A stretch of 64,000 bases of DNA, taken from the NCBI RefSeq assembly GCF_013378075.1, contig NZ_CP051131.1, positions 2,492,501 to 2,556,500 on the forward strand, read 5' to 3'. The stretch comes from Parasphingopyxis algicola (GTDB taxonomy: Bacteria > Pseudomonadota > Alphaproteobacteria > Sphingomonadales > Sphingomonadaceae). Position 1 is the stretch's first letter. Every line of letters begins with the position of its first letter. The position numbers and the translations under genes were made by a program. Under the pieces are notes generated by a model. The model worked only from the letters and a program-made list of their open reading frames with translations, was not told the DNA's origin and did not search any database. Shown piece by piece: positions 35,754-44,191 of this stretch.

Positions 35754-35908
35754 TTGTCAGACTCGACCTGCCGGCTGGGCGCCGCACCGGGATTCTTTCG
35801 TCAGACCTTCGGCTCCGCCTCAGGCGCGGGCCGGTGCCGCGATTTTCCGCCAAGGAAAATTCTGACAAATCGAATCCTGCGCTTCGCCCAGCCGGCAGGT
35901 CGAGTCTG
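35754..35908. repeat. Modular TTTGTCAGA hairpin repeat, copy B
   Basis: It opens TTGTCAGA followed by a 24-bp arm at 35758-35781, whose perfect inverted copy lies at 35885-35908 and ends GGTCGAGTCTG. Inside are a second TTCGTCAGA module and a reverse module with hairpin ATTTTCC...GGAAAAT then TCTGACAAA. It occupies the convergent spacer between the M23 peptidase and herA genes. Confidence 0.9.
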
Positions 35909-35913
35909 CCACA

Positions 35914-37608
35914 CTAACGCCCCTGGCTGCGCCAGCGCTTGATCGTCCGGTCGACGATGCCCTTCTCGTCGCCGACATGCGTCCAGAGTTCGGAGAAAAC
36001 GGGGTCGGCCGATGCCGGGCGTTTTTCTTCCTCGAGATTGTCGAACGCGATGCGGATCGGCACGGAGACGCCCTCGCCGCAGACGATGCATTCGCGGTTG
36101 CGCAGCGCCGGGATCACGTCGAGGAAGCCGCGGGCGCCCTCGGGCATGGCGGCACGCACATGAGCCTGGTCGCGGTCGTTGTTGAGGCGCATCGCGATGA
36201 TCGTGCCGCATTGCGACAGCACGCCCTCGGCAAGATCCGACGGGCGCTGCGTGATAAGACCGAGCGAGACGCCGTATTTACGGCCTTCCTTGGCGATCCG
36301 GCTGAGAATGTCGCCGACGGCGGATTCCTCTTCGATATGGCCGGCGGGAATATAGCGGTGCGCCTCTTCGCAGACGAGCAGGATCGGGCGCTGCGTTTCG
36401 TTGCGCGACCAGATCGCATAGTCGAAAACCATGCGCGACAGCACGGCGACCACCACGGCGGTGATATCGGACGGAACACCCGATACGTCGACGATCGAGA
36501 TCGGCTTGCCGTTGCCCGGCAGGCGGAACACGCGGGCGACAAATTCGGCCATCGTGTCGGCGACCAGCATGCCGGAAAACATGAAGCTGTAGCGCGGATC
36601 GGCCTTGAGTTCCTCGAGCTTGCTCTTGAGCCGCATATAGGGCGCGGTGTCGTTCGCGGAATCGAGATGGCCCATCTCGGTCGTGATGTTCGAGATCAGG
36701 TCGGACAGCAGATAGGGAATCGGGCTGTCGACCGTAAGCTGAGGGATTTCTTCGGCGAGCCGGCTCTTGCTGCGCGCGGCGAGCAGGCATTTGGCGAGGA
36801 TGTCGCGGTCGCGCTGTCTGTCGGCGCCGGACGTCGTGATCAGGACCTCGCAATGTTCCTCGAAATTCATCAGCCAATAGGGAAGCTGGATATTGTTGAC
36901 GTCGAAAATCTCGCCGGCCCCCTTGAACGCCGCGCTATATTCGCCGTGCGGGTCGACCATGACGATGTGGCTTTCCGGCGCGAGTTCGCAGATCCGGTGG
37001 AGGATCAGTGCGACGCTGGTCGATTTACCGGTACCCGTCGATCCGAGCACCGCGAAATGCTTGCCGAGCATCGCATCGATGTAGAGCGCGCCGCGAATAT
37101 CCTTGGTCGGGTAGACATTGCCGATCTCGATATGCGGCCGGCTCTCGGCGGCGAACATCTCCCGCATGTCCCGATCCGACACGGCCATGACCGGCGTGCC
37201 CGGAATCGGGAAGCGGGTGACGCCGCGCCGGAAACCTTTCACACGGTTCGTACCCTCGACGGCCATGCCTTCGCCGAGAAAATCGATATAGGCGTCGACC
37301 TTTCCGTCGTCGCTGGGATTGGCGGCGAGCGTCCGGATATTGGCGACGAGCCAGCTGTTGCCGACCCGGATCTTCACTTGGCTGCCGACCTGGCCTGCCA
37401 TGGCGAGCGTGGGATCGGGATCGGACCGTACCTTGTCGAGCATTTCCGCGTTCACCGCGATGCGCGAGCCGGAACCCGCGATTTCGGTCACCTGACCGAT
37501 AACGATGCCCTGGTCGCGGGCGACCATGCCGCCGTCGAGCGATGCCGCGTTCGAATCGTCTTCGTCTGCCGGCCGGAACGTGCCAAAATCGTCCATAGGG
37601 AAATCCAC
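35914..37608 (-). CDS. HerA-like ATPase (DUF87 / FtsK-HerA family)
   Basis: A 564-residue hexameric-type ATPase. It has the N-terminal HAS-barrel-like domain (GIVIGQVTEIAGSGSRI), Walker A GSTGTGKSTS with Lys195, Walker B ILLVCEEAHRYIP and the arginine-rich C-terminal part with LITQRPSDLAEGVLSQCGT. HerA proteins translocate DNA during end resection, usually with the NurA nuclease, but no nurA-like gene is adjacent. An ATG four codons downstream (MDDFG) is an alternative start. Confidence 0.9.
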   Translation of the reverse strand: MDFPMDDFGTFRPADEDDSNAASLDGGMVARDQGIVIGQVTEIAGSGSRIAVNAEMLDKVRSDPDPTLAMAGQVGSQVKIRVGNSWLVANIRTLAANPSDDGKVDAYIDFLGEGMAVEGTNRVKGFRRGVTRFPIPGTPVMAVSDRDMREMFAAESRPHIEIGNVYPTKDIRGALYIDAMLGKHFAVLGSTGTGKSTSVALILHRICELAPESHIVMVDPHGEYSAAFKGAGEIFDVNNIQLPYWLMNFEEHCEVLITTSGADRQRDRDILAKCLLAARSKSRLAEEIPQLTVDSPIPYLLSDLISNITTEMGHLDSANDTAPYMRLKSKLEELKADPRYSFMFSGMLVADTMAEFVARVFRLPGNGKPISIVDVSGVPSDITAVVVAVLSRMVFDYAIWSRNETQRPILLVCEEAHRYIPAGHIEEESAVGDILSRIAKEGRKYGVSLGLITQRPSDLAEGVLSQCGTIIAMRLNNDRDQAHVRAAMPEGARGFLDVIPALRNRECIVCGEGVSVPIRIAFDNLEEEKRPASADPVFSELWTHVGDEKGIVDRTIKRWRSQGR

Positions 37609-37685
37609 CCCGATCCATGGTTCTTCAAAGCGTGGGACCTTAGGCGCCGAACGGTAAATTTTTCGCTTACTAAACCGAGACGGGT

Positions 37686-38450
37686 TCAGATGCGGCGGAA
37701 CGCGATTCCGGCGACCCAGCCGAGCAGCAGCGAGACCAGAACGGCGGCCAGGCCATAGAGAAAGCCGTTATTCTCGGCGGCGTTGGCGACGAACCGCTCG
37801 AAGCCCGACTTGTCGATACGAATCTCGCGAACCTCGCCCGCCAGCACTCGCCCGTCCTGGATCAGGAAGGTCTCGGCGGTGTAATCGCCGACCGGGACGC
37901 GCGCCGGCACGGTGATCCGCGCATTGTAGAGCACCCCCTCGGTGACTTCGACCGCACCGGTCTGCTCGACATACAGGCCGTTGCGCCCCCTCAGATCGAC
38001 CAGCCCCTCGTCGAAGCGCTGGGCTTCTTCGGGCGGATTGGCGCTGGCCGGCGACAGTTGCAGGCTGTCGATCCCGAGCTCGTAAATGGCGGCCGTGCGT
38101 TCGTCGACGATCTCGTCGATCGGCCGGGCGCTGGCCAGCGCATAAAAGGCCGGGGCCGAGCGGAAGCGCGCCTGCGCAGCGTTCATCCAGATTCCCATGC
38201 GCTGCTGTTTCTCGCGCACGAGGATCGATTGCTCCGGGCCCTTGAGAACGACGACGATGTCGACGGGCTCGTCGGGGACGCGGCCGCCCGGATGGAGGAT
38301 CGCGCCATAGACCATGAGCTCGGCGCCGGTGAAGCTGTAGACTATCTCGATCTGCTCCTGATCGACGGCGGGCACGAGCCGCGGCCGCGCCTGCCCCATC
38401 AGCATCGGCACACAGGCGAGCAGCAGGAGGAGCGGCGCGAGCCGCCTCAT
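37686..38450 (-). CDS. TIGR02186-family membrane-anchored protein
   Basis: A 254-residue protein with an N-terminal signal peptide (MRRLAPLLLLLACVPMLMG), a periplasmic beta-rich domain and a single C-terminal membrane helix (FLYGLAAVLVSLLLGWVAGIAF). The family is found next to TSUP transporters in alphaproteobacteria and is thought to be an accessory subunit. Its ATG overlaps the stop of the TSUP gene (ATGA), which supports coupled synthesis. The ligand is not known. Confidence 0.88.
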   Translation of the reverse strand: MRRLAPLLLLLACVPMLMGQARPRLVPAVDQEQIEIVYSFTGAELMVYGAILHPGGRVPDEPVDIVVVLKGPEQSILVREKQQRMGIWMNAAQARFRSAPAFYALASARPIDEIVDERTAAIYELGIDSLQLSPASANPPEEAQRFDEGLVDLRGRNGLYVEQTGAVEVTEGVLYNARITVPARVPVGDYTAETFLIQDGRVLAGEVREIRIDKSGFERFVANAAENNGFLYGLAAVLVSLLLGWVAGIAFRRI

Positions 38451-39361
38451 GTGATTTCGATCGAGTAGATTTCGTCGGGCCGCCAGCCGAGGCCGAGCGC
38501 CATGCGGACCGCGACGATGATGACGAGCGCGGCGAGGAACAGGCGCAGCCATTCGGCGTTGATCCGGGTCGACAGGCGCGCGCCGATCTGCGCGCCCGTG
38601 ACGCTGCCGATCAGGAGCAGGATGGCGAGCACGATATCGACGGCCTGGGTGGTCAGCGCATGGACCATCGTCGTCGCAGCGGCAACGAACAGGATCTGGA
38701 ACAGCGAGGTTCCGACCACCACGCGGGTCGACATGCCGAGCAGGTAGATCATCGCCGGCACGAGGACGAAACCGCCGCCGATGCCGAGCATCACGGTCAG
38801 CGTGCCGACGACGAAGCCGACGCCGAGCGGCGCGAGCGGCGAGATATAGAGCCCCGATCCGTAGAAGCGCCAGCGCAGCGGGAGCGCCGCGACGAGCGGA
38901 TGATGGCGGCGCACGGGCGGTTTGATCGGGATGCCGGTGCGCCGGGCCTGGATCACCGTCCAGGCTTCGCGGATCATCAGCGCGCCGATGCTGGTGAGGA
39001 GGATGATGTAAAGCATGGCGACGACGACATCGATCTGCCCCGCCTGTTGCAGCCGCAGAAACAGGATGCCGCCGAAAATCGTGCCCAATACGCCGCCGGC
39101 GATCAGGACGCCGCCCATCCGGAAATCGACGCCCTTGCGCTGGGCATGGGCCGATACGCCCGAGACGCTCGCGCCGGTGATCTGGGTGGTCGCCGATGCC
39201 ACGGCCACGGCCGGCGAAATGCCGGAAAAGATCAAAAGCGGCGTCGTCAGGAAACCGCCGCCGACGCCGAACATGCCCGACAGGATACCGACCACGCCGC
39301 CGAGCAGGATGATAAGCAGCGCATTGACGGAGATTTCGGCGATCGGGAGGTAAATATCCAT
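38447..39361 (-). CDS. TSUP (TauE/SafE) family anion/sulfite exporter
   Basis: A 304-residue polytopic membrane protein of the TauE/SafE family that exports sulfite, sulfonates or related organic anions. Two repeated halves begin with the family motifs VGILSGMFGVGGGFLTTPLLIF and VGTLTVMLGIGGGFVLVPAMIY, implying an internal duplication. It is coupled to the TIGR02186 partner downstream. The nfrA-like gene ends 70 bp upstream. Confidence 0.92.
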   Translation of the reverse strand: MDIYLPIAEISVNALLIILLGGVVGILSGMFGVGGGFLTTPLLIFSGISPAVAVASATTQITGASVSGVSAHAQRKGVDFRMGGVLIAGGVLGTIFGGILFLRLQQAGQIDVVVAMLYIILLTSIGALMIREAWTVIQARRTGIPIKPPVRRHHPLVAALPLRWRFYGSGLYISPLAPLGVGFVVGTLTVMLGIGGGFVLVPAMIYLLGMSTRVVVGTSLFQILFVAAATTMVHALTTQAVDIVLAILLLIGSVTGAQIGARLSTRINAEWLRLFLAALVIIVAVRMALGLGWRPDEIYSIEIT

Positions 39362-39430
39362 GCTTCCTCCGGCCTACCGATTTTGGCGCGCAAGCGGAAG
39401 GCAGAGTCTGCAGTTACGAAGCTTCTCCGG

Positions 39431-40504
39431 TCAAAAATCGGCACCGAGCGTCAGCACCGGGCCGGAGCCGGGTCGGGCGGATCCGGCGACGCGCTCCCGC
39501 CAGCTCAGCGAAAGCCGCACGCCGCCATTCCCCACGGGCAGCCGGACGCCGGCTTCCGGTCCGATATCGACGCGCGACAGTCCCGGTTGCGCTCCCGCCC
39601 AGACGCCGCCGCCGAGCGACAGCGTGCTGCGCTCGGTTAGCGGGACCGGCCGCGAAACGATCAGCGCCGCGTCGCCGTAAAGATCGCGGCTCCGCGCCCC
39701 GACGATTCCGGCCTGCGCATAGCCGTCGAGCTCCAGCCCAAAGGGCAGTGGCCGTCGATAGATGCCGCCAGCGATCCCCAGTGCCCAGGCATCGCGGCCG
39801 CCATCGTCCAAAGCGATCCACCGCTCGGCAGTCAGTTCGACCGGCACGTTGGCGGCGGGGCGAAACGCGATGCCGATCGCGGCCTCGGCGCCGGTGTCGC
39901 GTTCGATCGGCCGCGACAGGCGCGCGGCGAGCGCCGCCTCCACGCCGGCCGCGCGGACGATCCGGTAGCGCGCCCGCACGCCCGCCTGGCTGCCGCCGAG
40001 TTCGCCGTCGTCGGCAAGCGCGTCGACGCCGTCTCCCGACCGCCACTGGACCCAGGCGGCGAGGCTGAACCGCGATGATGCGGCCGGATCGGCCAACGGC
40101 GTGACCGGCAACCGCGAGGCCCGGCGGGCGAACCGCATCAGCAGGGGCTGGCTGAGCGGCGGCATATGCGCGGCGAGGAAAATCCGCTGGCATCGTGCGC
40201 CGCAATGCCCGGGCGAGGATGGCGGGGCGGCGGCGACGCGATCGGTCCGGAACCGGTTTGCGACGGTCTCGGGGGCGATTTGCCCGACAGGCACGATCCC
40301 GGCGTCTCGTCTGGGCCCGTCCGCGGAACCCGGCGGCCCGGCGACCTCGGACAGGGGCAATGCCGGGAGGCCGGGCAGGAACGGGCCGGGCTGTTCGAGG
40401 AGCAGCGGCGGAATCTCGGCCGGCGCCCAGAACACTATCCGCAACCCGACCCAGAGCGTGACGATGGTCGCGATGAAACGGACGGGCGGCGAGAGCCGGA
40501 TCAT
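39431..40504 (-). CDS. NfrA C-terminal-like outer-membrane protein
   Basis: A 357-residue protein with an N-terminal hydrophobic segment (VRFIATIVTLWVGLRIVFW), a Pro-rich linker and a C-terminal ~220 residues of alternating beta-strand pattern ending in aromatic GADF, as in outer-membrane barrels. The pattern (LDGYAQAGIVGARSRDLYGD, LSRVDIGPEAGVRLPVG) resembles the C-terminal domain of the phage N4 adsorption protein NfrA. The TPR-rich part of full-length NfrA is missing. It overlaps the nfrB-like gene by ATGA, so it probably helps export the glycan that gene would make. Confidence 0.7.
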   Translation of the reverse strand: MIRLSPPVRFIATIVTLWVGLRIVFWAPAEIPPLLLEQPGPFLPGLPALPLSEVAGPPGSADGPRRDAGIVPVGQIAPETVANRFRTDRVAAAPPSSPGHCGARCQRIFLAAHMPPLSQPLLMRFARRASRLPVTPLADPAASSRFSLAAWVQWRSGDGVDALADDGELGGSQAGVRARYRIVRAAGVEAALAARLSRPIERDTGAEAAIGIAFRPAANVPVELTAERWIALDDGGRDAWALGIAGGIYRRPLPFGLELDGYAQAGIVGARSRDLYGDAALIVSRPVPLTERSTLSLGGGVWAGAQPGLSRVDIGPEAGVRLPVGNGGVRLSLSWRERVAGSARPGSGPVLTLGADF

Positions 40505-41505
40505 GGCCGCGGCGCGGCTGTATCGGGAAAGATGTGCCGGGTCTTGTCCCAGGCCGGCGGACGGTCGCGGCGCGCAAAGACATAATGCGTCATCGCCCGG
40601 CGTGCCGCGATCATCGCGATGATGTTCGAAACGATGGCCCGGGGAATGGCGAGCAGGGCTTCGCGCCAGCCGTAGACGAGCCCGGTGAACAGCGCCCGGA
40701 CGGCGAGCCGCCATGCCAGCAATCCGAAATTGACGCTCAAGAGGAACGCCAGCACCGGTGTCATTCCGGGGAGGGAATAGCCGGTCGTCAGCGCCGCGGT
40801 CAGCAGGGCGACGCCGATCAGGGTGGCCAGATAGGCGGCGAGCAGCACCAGGGCGGCGAGAATCGTGCTGCGGTCGCGCACCCGCATCCAGAAATCCGCG
40901 ATGCCGCCATGCCAGCCCAGCCGTTCCCAGCCATAGAGCGCGATGCCGGCAACCCAGCGTGTCTTCTGGCGGACCGCTTCGCCAAGGGTGGCGGGGAAAT
41001 GCGCCTGAACCGCGATCAATTCTTGCGCAGCCGCATCGCGGCACCGGACGAACGTCCCGTTCCGGCCGCGTTCGGCGAGCGACAGGCCGAGTTCGTAATC
41101 CTCGGTCAGGCTGTCCGCGTCGAAGGGGAGGCCGCCGCGTTCCGCGGCCAGTGCGCCGAGCGCCGGCCGTGCGATCGCGCAGCCGACACCGGCCGATGGC
41201 ACGCCGGCGTCGAGGCTGTCGCGAATGACCAGATCCTTGCCATGGGCCTCGGCAAACTCGTCGCAATAATGACCGGCGACCCAGCGCGACCGGGGATGCG
41301 GCAGCGGAACGACCGGTATCTGCACCAGATCGTGCCGTTCGATAAGCCTGTCGAACAGCGCGATCTCCTCGGGATGAACGACATCCTCCGCGTCGTGCAG
41401 GATCACCGATTTGAAGCGCGTTCCGCTATCGGCTTCTTCTTTTTCGAGCGCCTTCCACAATGCGTTCAGGCAATCGGCCTTGGTCGTCGGGCCGGGATTC
41501 CGGCA
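40501..41505 (-). pseudogene. NfrB-like glycosyltransferase, 3' fragment (split by the IS1595-type element)
   Basis: This encodes the C-terminal two thirds of a family-2 glycosyltransferase: NPGPTTKADCLNALWKAL, VILHDAEDVVHPEEI (DxD-like), the acceptor motif LTEDYELGLSLAERG and the product-exit motif QKTRWVAGI (QxxRW), then four to five membrane helices. The N-terminal nucleotide-binding part lies beyond the element. Without the insertion, reading runs VVCR-NPGPTTK in frame. An internal start near the left element end (MPC) gives a 336-residue open frame but no complete active site. Only the GT part of NfrB is present in the rebuilt gene, without a C-terminal regulatory domain. Confidence 0.93.
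41498..41505. repeat. Left 8-bp target-site duplication of the IS1595-type element
   Basis: TTCCGGCA directly precedes the element's left end and is identical to the 8 bases following its right end. Eight base pairs is the usual duplication length for IS1595-family insertions. Confidence 0.95.
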
Positions 41506-41534
41506 CGGCATTATGTAGGAAACGCACCAAGGGG
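41506..41534 (+). repeat. Left terminal inverted repeat of the IS1595-type element
   Basis: CGGCATTATGTA at the tip, then AA-CGCACCAAG shared with the other end after a two-base difference. It is the presumed transposase binding site. Confidence 0.92.
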
Positions 41535-41570
41535 TCGCTGCGTCCCTCGCGGGGTTAGCCCGTGGGGTGG

Positions 41571-42404
41571 CTAGGTGTCCCCTGGCTTGTCATTGAGATT
41601 AGCGTCTCGATACTTCAACCCATAGGGCATCTCGGTTTCTTGATAGATTTCGATGCTGAAATGGGTCTTATGGTCGGGCGCGAGCGGGGATTCGTAGAGA
41701 ACGTAACCCCGCAAGAAGCGATGCTCCATACCACCCTCTTGCGAGATGAAACCGAGGTCTTCCATTTTGGAAGGCTCAACGATTTCATGGCGTGGCGGGC
41801 CAGTGAAGTTCGGATCGCTTGGCCAAGCGGGGTCACTGCTCCAACCCCACGCAATTTGTTTCACGATGCCAACGGATTTGCCCACATTGGTTACGGATGC
41901 GACGACCGTAGGAACACTCCCTGTGAAGCTCGTCTCAGAGGAGGAAAAACTCAATTTCGCGCGTTCGATAGATACATAGGCATCGTAAGTGGCAGCTGCG
42001 GAATCAGCTGCCTTGCGAGTTTCCCAGAACGTAGTGAAAATCAGCATCAAGCCGACAATGCCCACACCCATGCCAATAATCGCAGCCTTGCCCATAACCT
42101 GCGTCCAGACGGCCATGGTTTTCTGGGCTTCAAGATCGCGTTCGTTTCGTTCTGCCTGCTGAGCGGCCTCGCGTTCTGTATCTATGCATTGATCTGCGCT
42201 CGCAGAAACGATGTCGGCGGCTTCGCATTCAACGGCTATGTGGGTGGAATCTCCGTATTCATTGGCGTTCTCTTCTGCTTCGATTTGTATGTCGAACTGT
42301 GAGTTAATTGCTGGAAACCATAGCGAACCACCAACGCCGCCAGCCAATAGAATCCCAGCGGCTAATCCAATCGCATAGTTTCGCAGCCGATTGCTGTAAG
42401 ACAT
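41571..42404 (-). CDS. Element passenger: two-helix membrane protein, unknown function
   Basis: A 277-residue protein. The first hydrophobic helix is at residues about 9-30 (YAIGLAAGILLAGGVGGSLWF) and the second at about 108-125 (AAIIGMGVGIVGLMLIFTTFW). A loop with two cysteines (ECEAAD, DQCID) and an acidic region lies between them. After the second helix comes an Ala-rich helix (ETRKAADSAAATYDAYVSIERAKL) and a beta-rich C-terminal domain (VPTVVASVTNVGKSVGIVKQIAWGW). This layout is common among membrane proteins carried by mobile elements; no enzyme motif is seen. Its first 43 bases overlap the end of the DUF6471 gene. Confidence 0.75.
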   Translation of the reverse strand: MSYSNRLRNYAIGLAAGILLAGGVGGSLWFPAINSQFDIQIEAEENANEYGDSTHIAVECEAADIVSASADQCIDTEREAAQQAERNERDLEAQKTMAVWTQVMGKAAIIGMGVGIVGLMLIFTTFWETRKAADSAAATYDAYVSIERAKLSFSSSETSFTGSVPTVVASVTNVGKSVGIVKQIAWGWSSDPAWPSDPNFTGPPRHEIVEPSKMEDLGFISQEGGMEHRFLRGYVLYESPLAPDHKTHFSIEIYQETEMPYGLKYRDANLNDKPGDT

Positions 42405-42589
42405 TGAACAAAGAACACCGCTGTGAATTTACCCCGACTCACCTTGTTCTTTATATTCGGCACGGAGTCCATGACCCCGATGTCCGCCAGCTTCCCGACC
42501 AGCTCCGCATAAGTCACGTTCCGGCGCTTCAACTCGGCTTTCAGCAAGCCTTTGACCTTGTCTTCCCATTCCTTTTCCTTGACGGGCAT
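42362..42589 (-). CDS. Element passenger: DUF6471-family small protein, probable DNA-binding regulator
   Basis: A 75-residue protein: MPVKEKEWEDKVKGLLKAEL, then RRNVTYAELVGKLADIGVMDSVPNIKNKVSRGKFTAVFFVQCL. It matches the DUF6471 pattern, whose short helical arrangement looks like a phage-repressor-type helix-turn-helix (YAELVGKL...NIKNKVSRG). It is divergent from the transposase across a 100-bp spacer that contains a promoter and an inverted repeat, so a repressor role is reasonable but inferred. Upstream in-frame start codons would run into that promoter and are rejected. Confidence 0.78.
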   Translation of the reverse strand: MPVKEKEWEDKVKGLLKAELKRRNVTYAELVGKLADIGVMDSVPNIKNKVSRGKFTAVFFVQCLTAIGCETMRLD

Positions 42590-42638
42590 CGCGTATCTCC
42601 AACGGGGAATAAAGTCACCATACACGATACTTTTGGCA

Positions 42639-42683
42639 TTGACAACGATACCGTAGGTCACTATATAAGATACTAAGGTATCG
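42639..42683 (+). promoter_or_regulatory. Transposase promoter with overlapping inverted-repeat operator
   Basis: TTGACA at 42639-42644 and TATATA at 42662-42667 with a 17-bp spacer form a consensus-like sigma70 promoter reading into the transposase. An inverted repeat CGATACCGTAG (42646-42656) and CTAAGGTATCG (42673-42683) differs at one base between arms. It covers the spacer and the expected transcription start. A partial third arm (CACGATAC) lies about 20 bp upstream. Confidence 0.75.
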
Positions 42684-42689
42684 GAGATA

Positions 42690-43658
42690 ATGACCATGCA
42701 CAAGCAGCACTTCCTTCTTTCAGCCAAAGCCAGGACACTGAGCCTCAAGGCCGTCTTCACCATGGGCGAGGATAAGGCTTACGAGGCCTTCAAGATGCTG
42801 CGCTGGCCGGAAACCGATGGCGAGGCCTATTGCCCCCGGTGCGGTTGCACAGAAACCTATGACATATCGACGCGGCGCAAGTTCAAGTGCGTCGCCTGTC
42901 ACCATCAATTCTCGGTCACGAGCGGGACGCTGTTCGCCTCGCGCAAGATGACCTTCACCGATCTACTGGCGGCTATCGTTATCTTCGTAAACGGGGCCAA
43001 GGGCGTATCGGCGTTGCAAATGAGCCGCGATCTGGATTGCCAGTACAAAACGGCCTTCATCCTTACGCACAAGCTGCGCGAAGCCATGGCGCGCGAGCAA
43101 ATGGACCGCGAGTTGAACGGTGTTGTCGAGATCGACGGCGGCTATTTCGGCGGCTATGTGAAGCCGGAAAACCGGAAAGAGGATCGCCGGGATCGTCGGT
43201 TGAAAGCCAACACGTCCGGCAAGCGCCAGTGCGTTGTCATCATGCGCGAGCGCGGCGGCAAGTCGCTGCCGTTCATCGTCGCCAATGAGGGCGATGCAGT
43301 TCCCCATGTCCGCGATCATGTCGGGACGCTCGCCACGATCCATGCCGACGAAGGCACGGGCTGGGATGCGCTACATGCGGGCTGGAAAACACACCGCGTC
43401 AATCACTCGGTCGCGTTCATGGATGAAGGCGTCTGCACCAATCAGGCGGAAAGCTATTTCAGCCGTCTGCGCCGGATGGAAACTGGAACGCATCACCATA
43501 TCGCCGGGCCGTATCTCAATGCCTATGCTGGCGAAGCCGCATGGCGGGAAGACCATCGCCGCGTTGATAACGGCTCACAGGCCGCAATGGTCGCACGGGC
43601 CACGATGGCGTCAAGCGTTAGCCGGAAATGGGCGGGGTATTGGCAGCGGGCGGCCTAA
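42690..43658 (+). CDS. IS1595-family transposase (ISXO2-like)
   Basis: A 322-residue transposase. The N-terminal zinc ribbon is CPRCGC ... FKCVAC; the ISXO2-like catalytic domain contains VEIDGGYFGG (first Asp), IHADEGTGWDAL (second Asp) and CTNQAESYFSRLRRMETGTHHH (the Asn/Glu region). It should excise or copy the element between the terminal repeats, making an 8-bp duplication. It looks intact. An alternative ATG two codons in (MHKQHF) is possible. It is the only plus-strand gene in the element. Confidence 0.95.
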   Translation: MTMHKQHFLLSAKARTLSLKAVFTMGEDKAYEAFKMLRWPETDGEAYCPRCGCTETYDISTRRKFKCVACHHQFSVTSGTLFASRKMTFTDLLAAIVIFVNGAKGVSALQMSRDLDCQYKTAFILTHKLREAMAREQMDRELNGVVEIDGGYFGGYVKPENRKEDRRDRRLKANTSGKRQCVVIMRERGGKSLPFIVANEGDAVPHVRDHVGTLATIHADEGTGWDALHAGWKTHRVNHSVAFMDEGVCTNQAESYFSRLRRMETGTHHHIAGPYLNAYAGEAAWREDHRRVDNGSQAAMVARATMASSVSRKWAGYWQRAA

Positions 43659-44191
43659 ATGCGAAAGTTCCGCCACGCCCCTTTGCCGTGACTCAAGATT
43701 GAAAAAGCGGTCCCCATGGCAATCAGCCGATCCTGAAACGACATGGTTTGCTTATTAAAGAACGAGCGGATCGCTCGGCGAAATAGCCAGCCTTGTAGAG
43801 GGTTTTCGTAGCTATCGTATGCGATGACCATTGCGAGGAACTCGAAAAATTCCTTTCTGTCATCAACCGGCAATTTCTCAACGTCGCCAAACGCCTCATC
43901 AAGGCTGGCGGAATCCTTGTCCGAGCGACCAAAGCGTGGCAGATAATGATAGATCACAAACCCTCGGACAAAACATCCGCAACCAGCTGCCGCTGCCAGC
44001 CAAAAAACAACTCTCGCGACTGATTCTGGAGTGTCTTCATCTTCAATCAAACGCGCAGCCTTGGCTGTTAGCTTGGGTTGCATGGCTGCCGCATGAGCAA
44101 GGTTCTGTTTGGCCCACGCGAAATATCGTTCAGAAAGCCAGATGACCGCACCAATAATCAATGCAAAGAAGGCGATCATGAACAGCGTCAT
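43655..44191 (-). CDS. Element passenger: membrane protein, unknown function
   Basis: A 178-residue protein with an N-terminal helix (MTLFMIAFFALIIGAVIWL), a short soluble stretch, a second hydrophobic helix (ARVVFWLAAAAGCGCFVRGFVIYHYLP) and a soluble C-terminal domain of about 90 residues containing DDRKEFFEFLAMVIAYDSYENPLQGWLFRRAI. I recognise no family. Its start overlaps the stop of the 99-residue membrane protein gene by one base, and its stop overlaps the transposase stop by 4 bp, so the pair is compact and likely co-translated. Confidence 0.75.
   Translation of the reverse strand: MTLFMIAFFALIIGAVIWLSERYFAWAKQNLAHAAAMQPKLTAKAARLIEDEDTPESVARVVFWLAAAAGCGCFVRGFVIYHYLPRFGRSDKDSASLDEAFGDVEKLPVDDRKEFFEFLAMVIAYDSYENPLQGWLFRRAIRSFFNKQTMSFQDRLIAMGTAFSILSHGKGAWRNFRI

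Noticed and set aside
35977-37758. A 593-codon open frame antisense to the HerA-like gene
   Set aside because: No motifs; the Walker motifs are on the other strand.
40501-41511. Reading the 336-codon frame as an intact glycosyltransferase gene
   Set aside because: Its start lies in the mobile element end, and the N-terminal nucleotide-binding part is 3.6 kb away; the target duplication proves it is a fragment.
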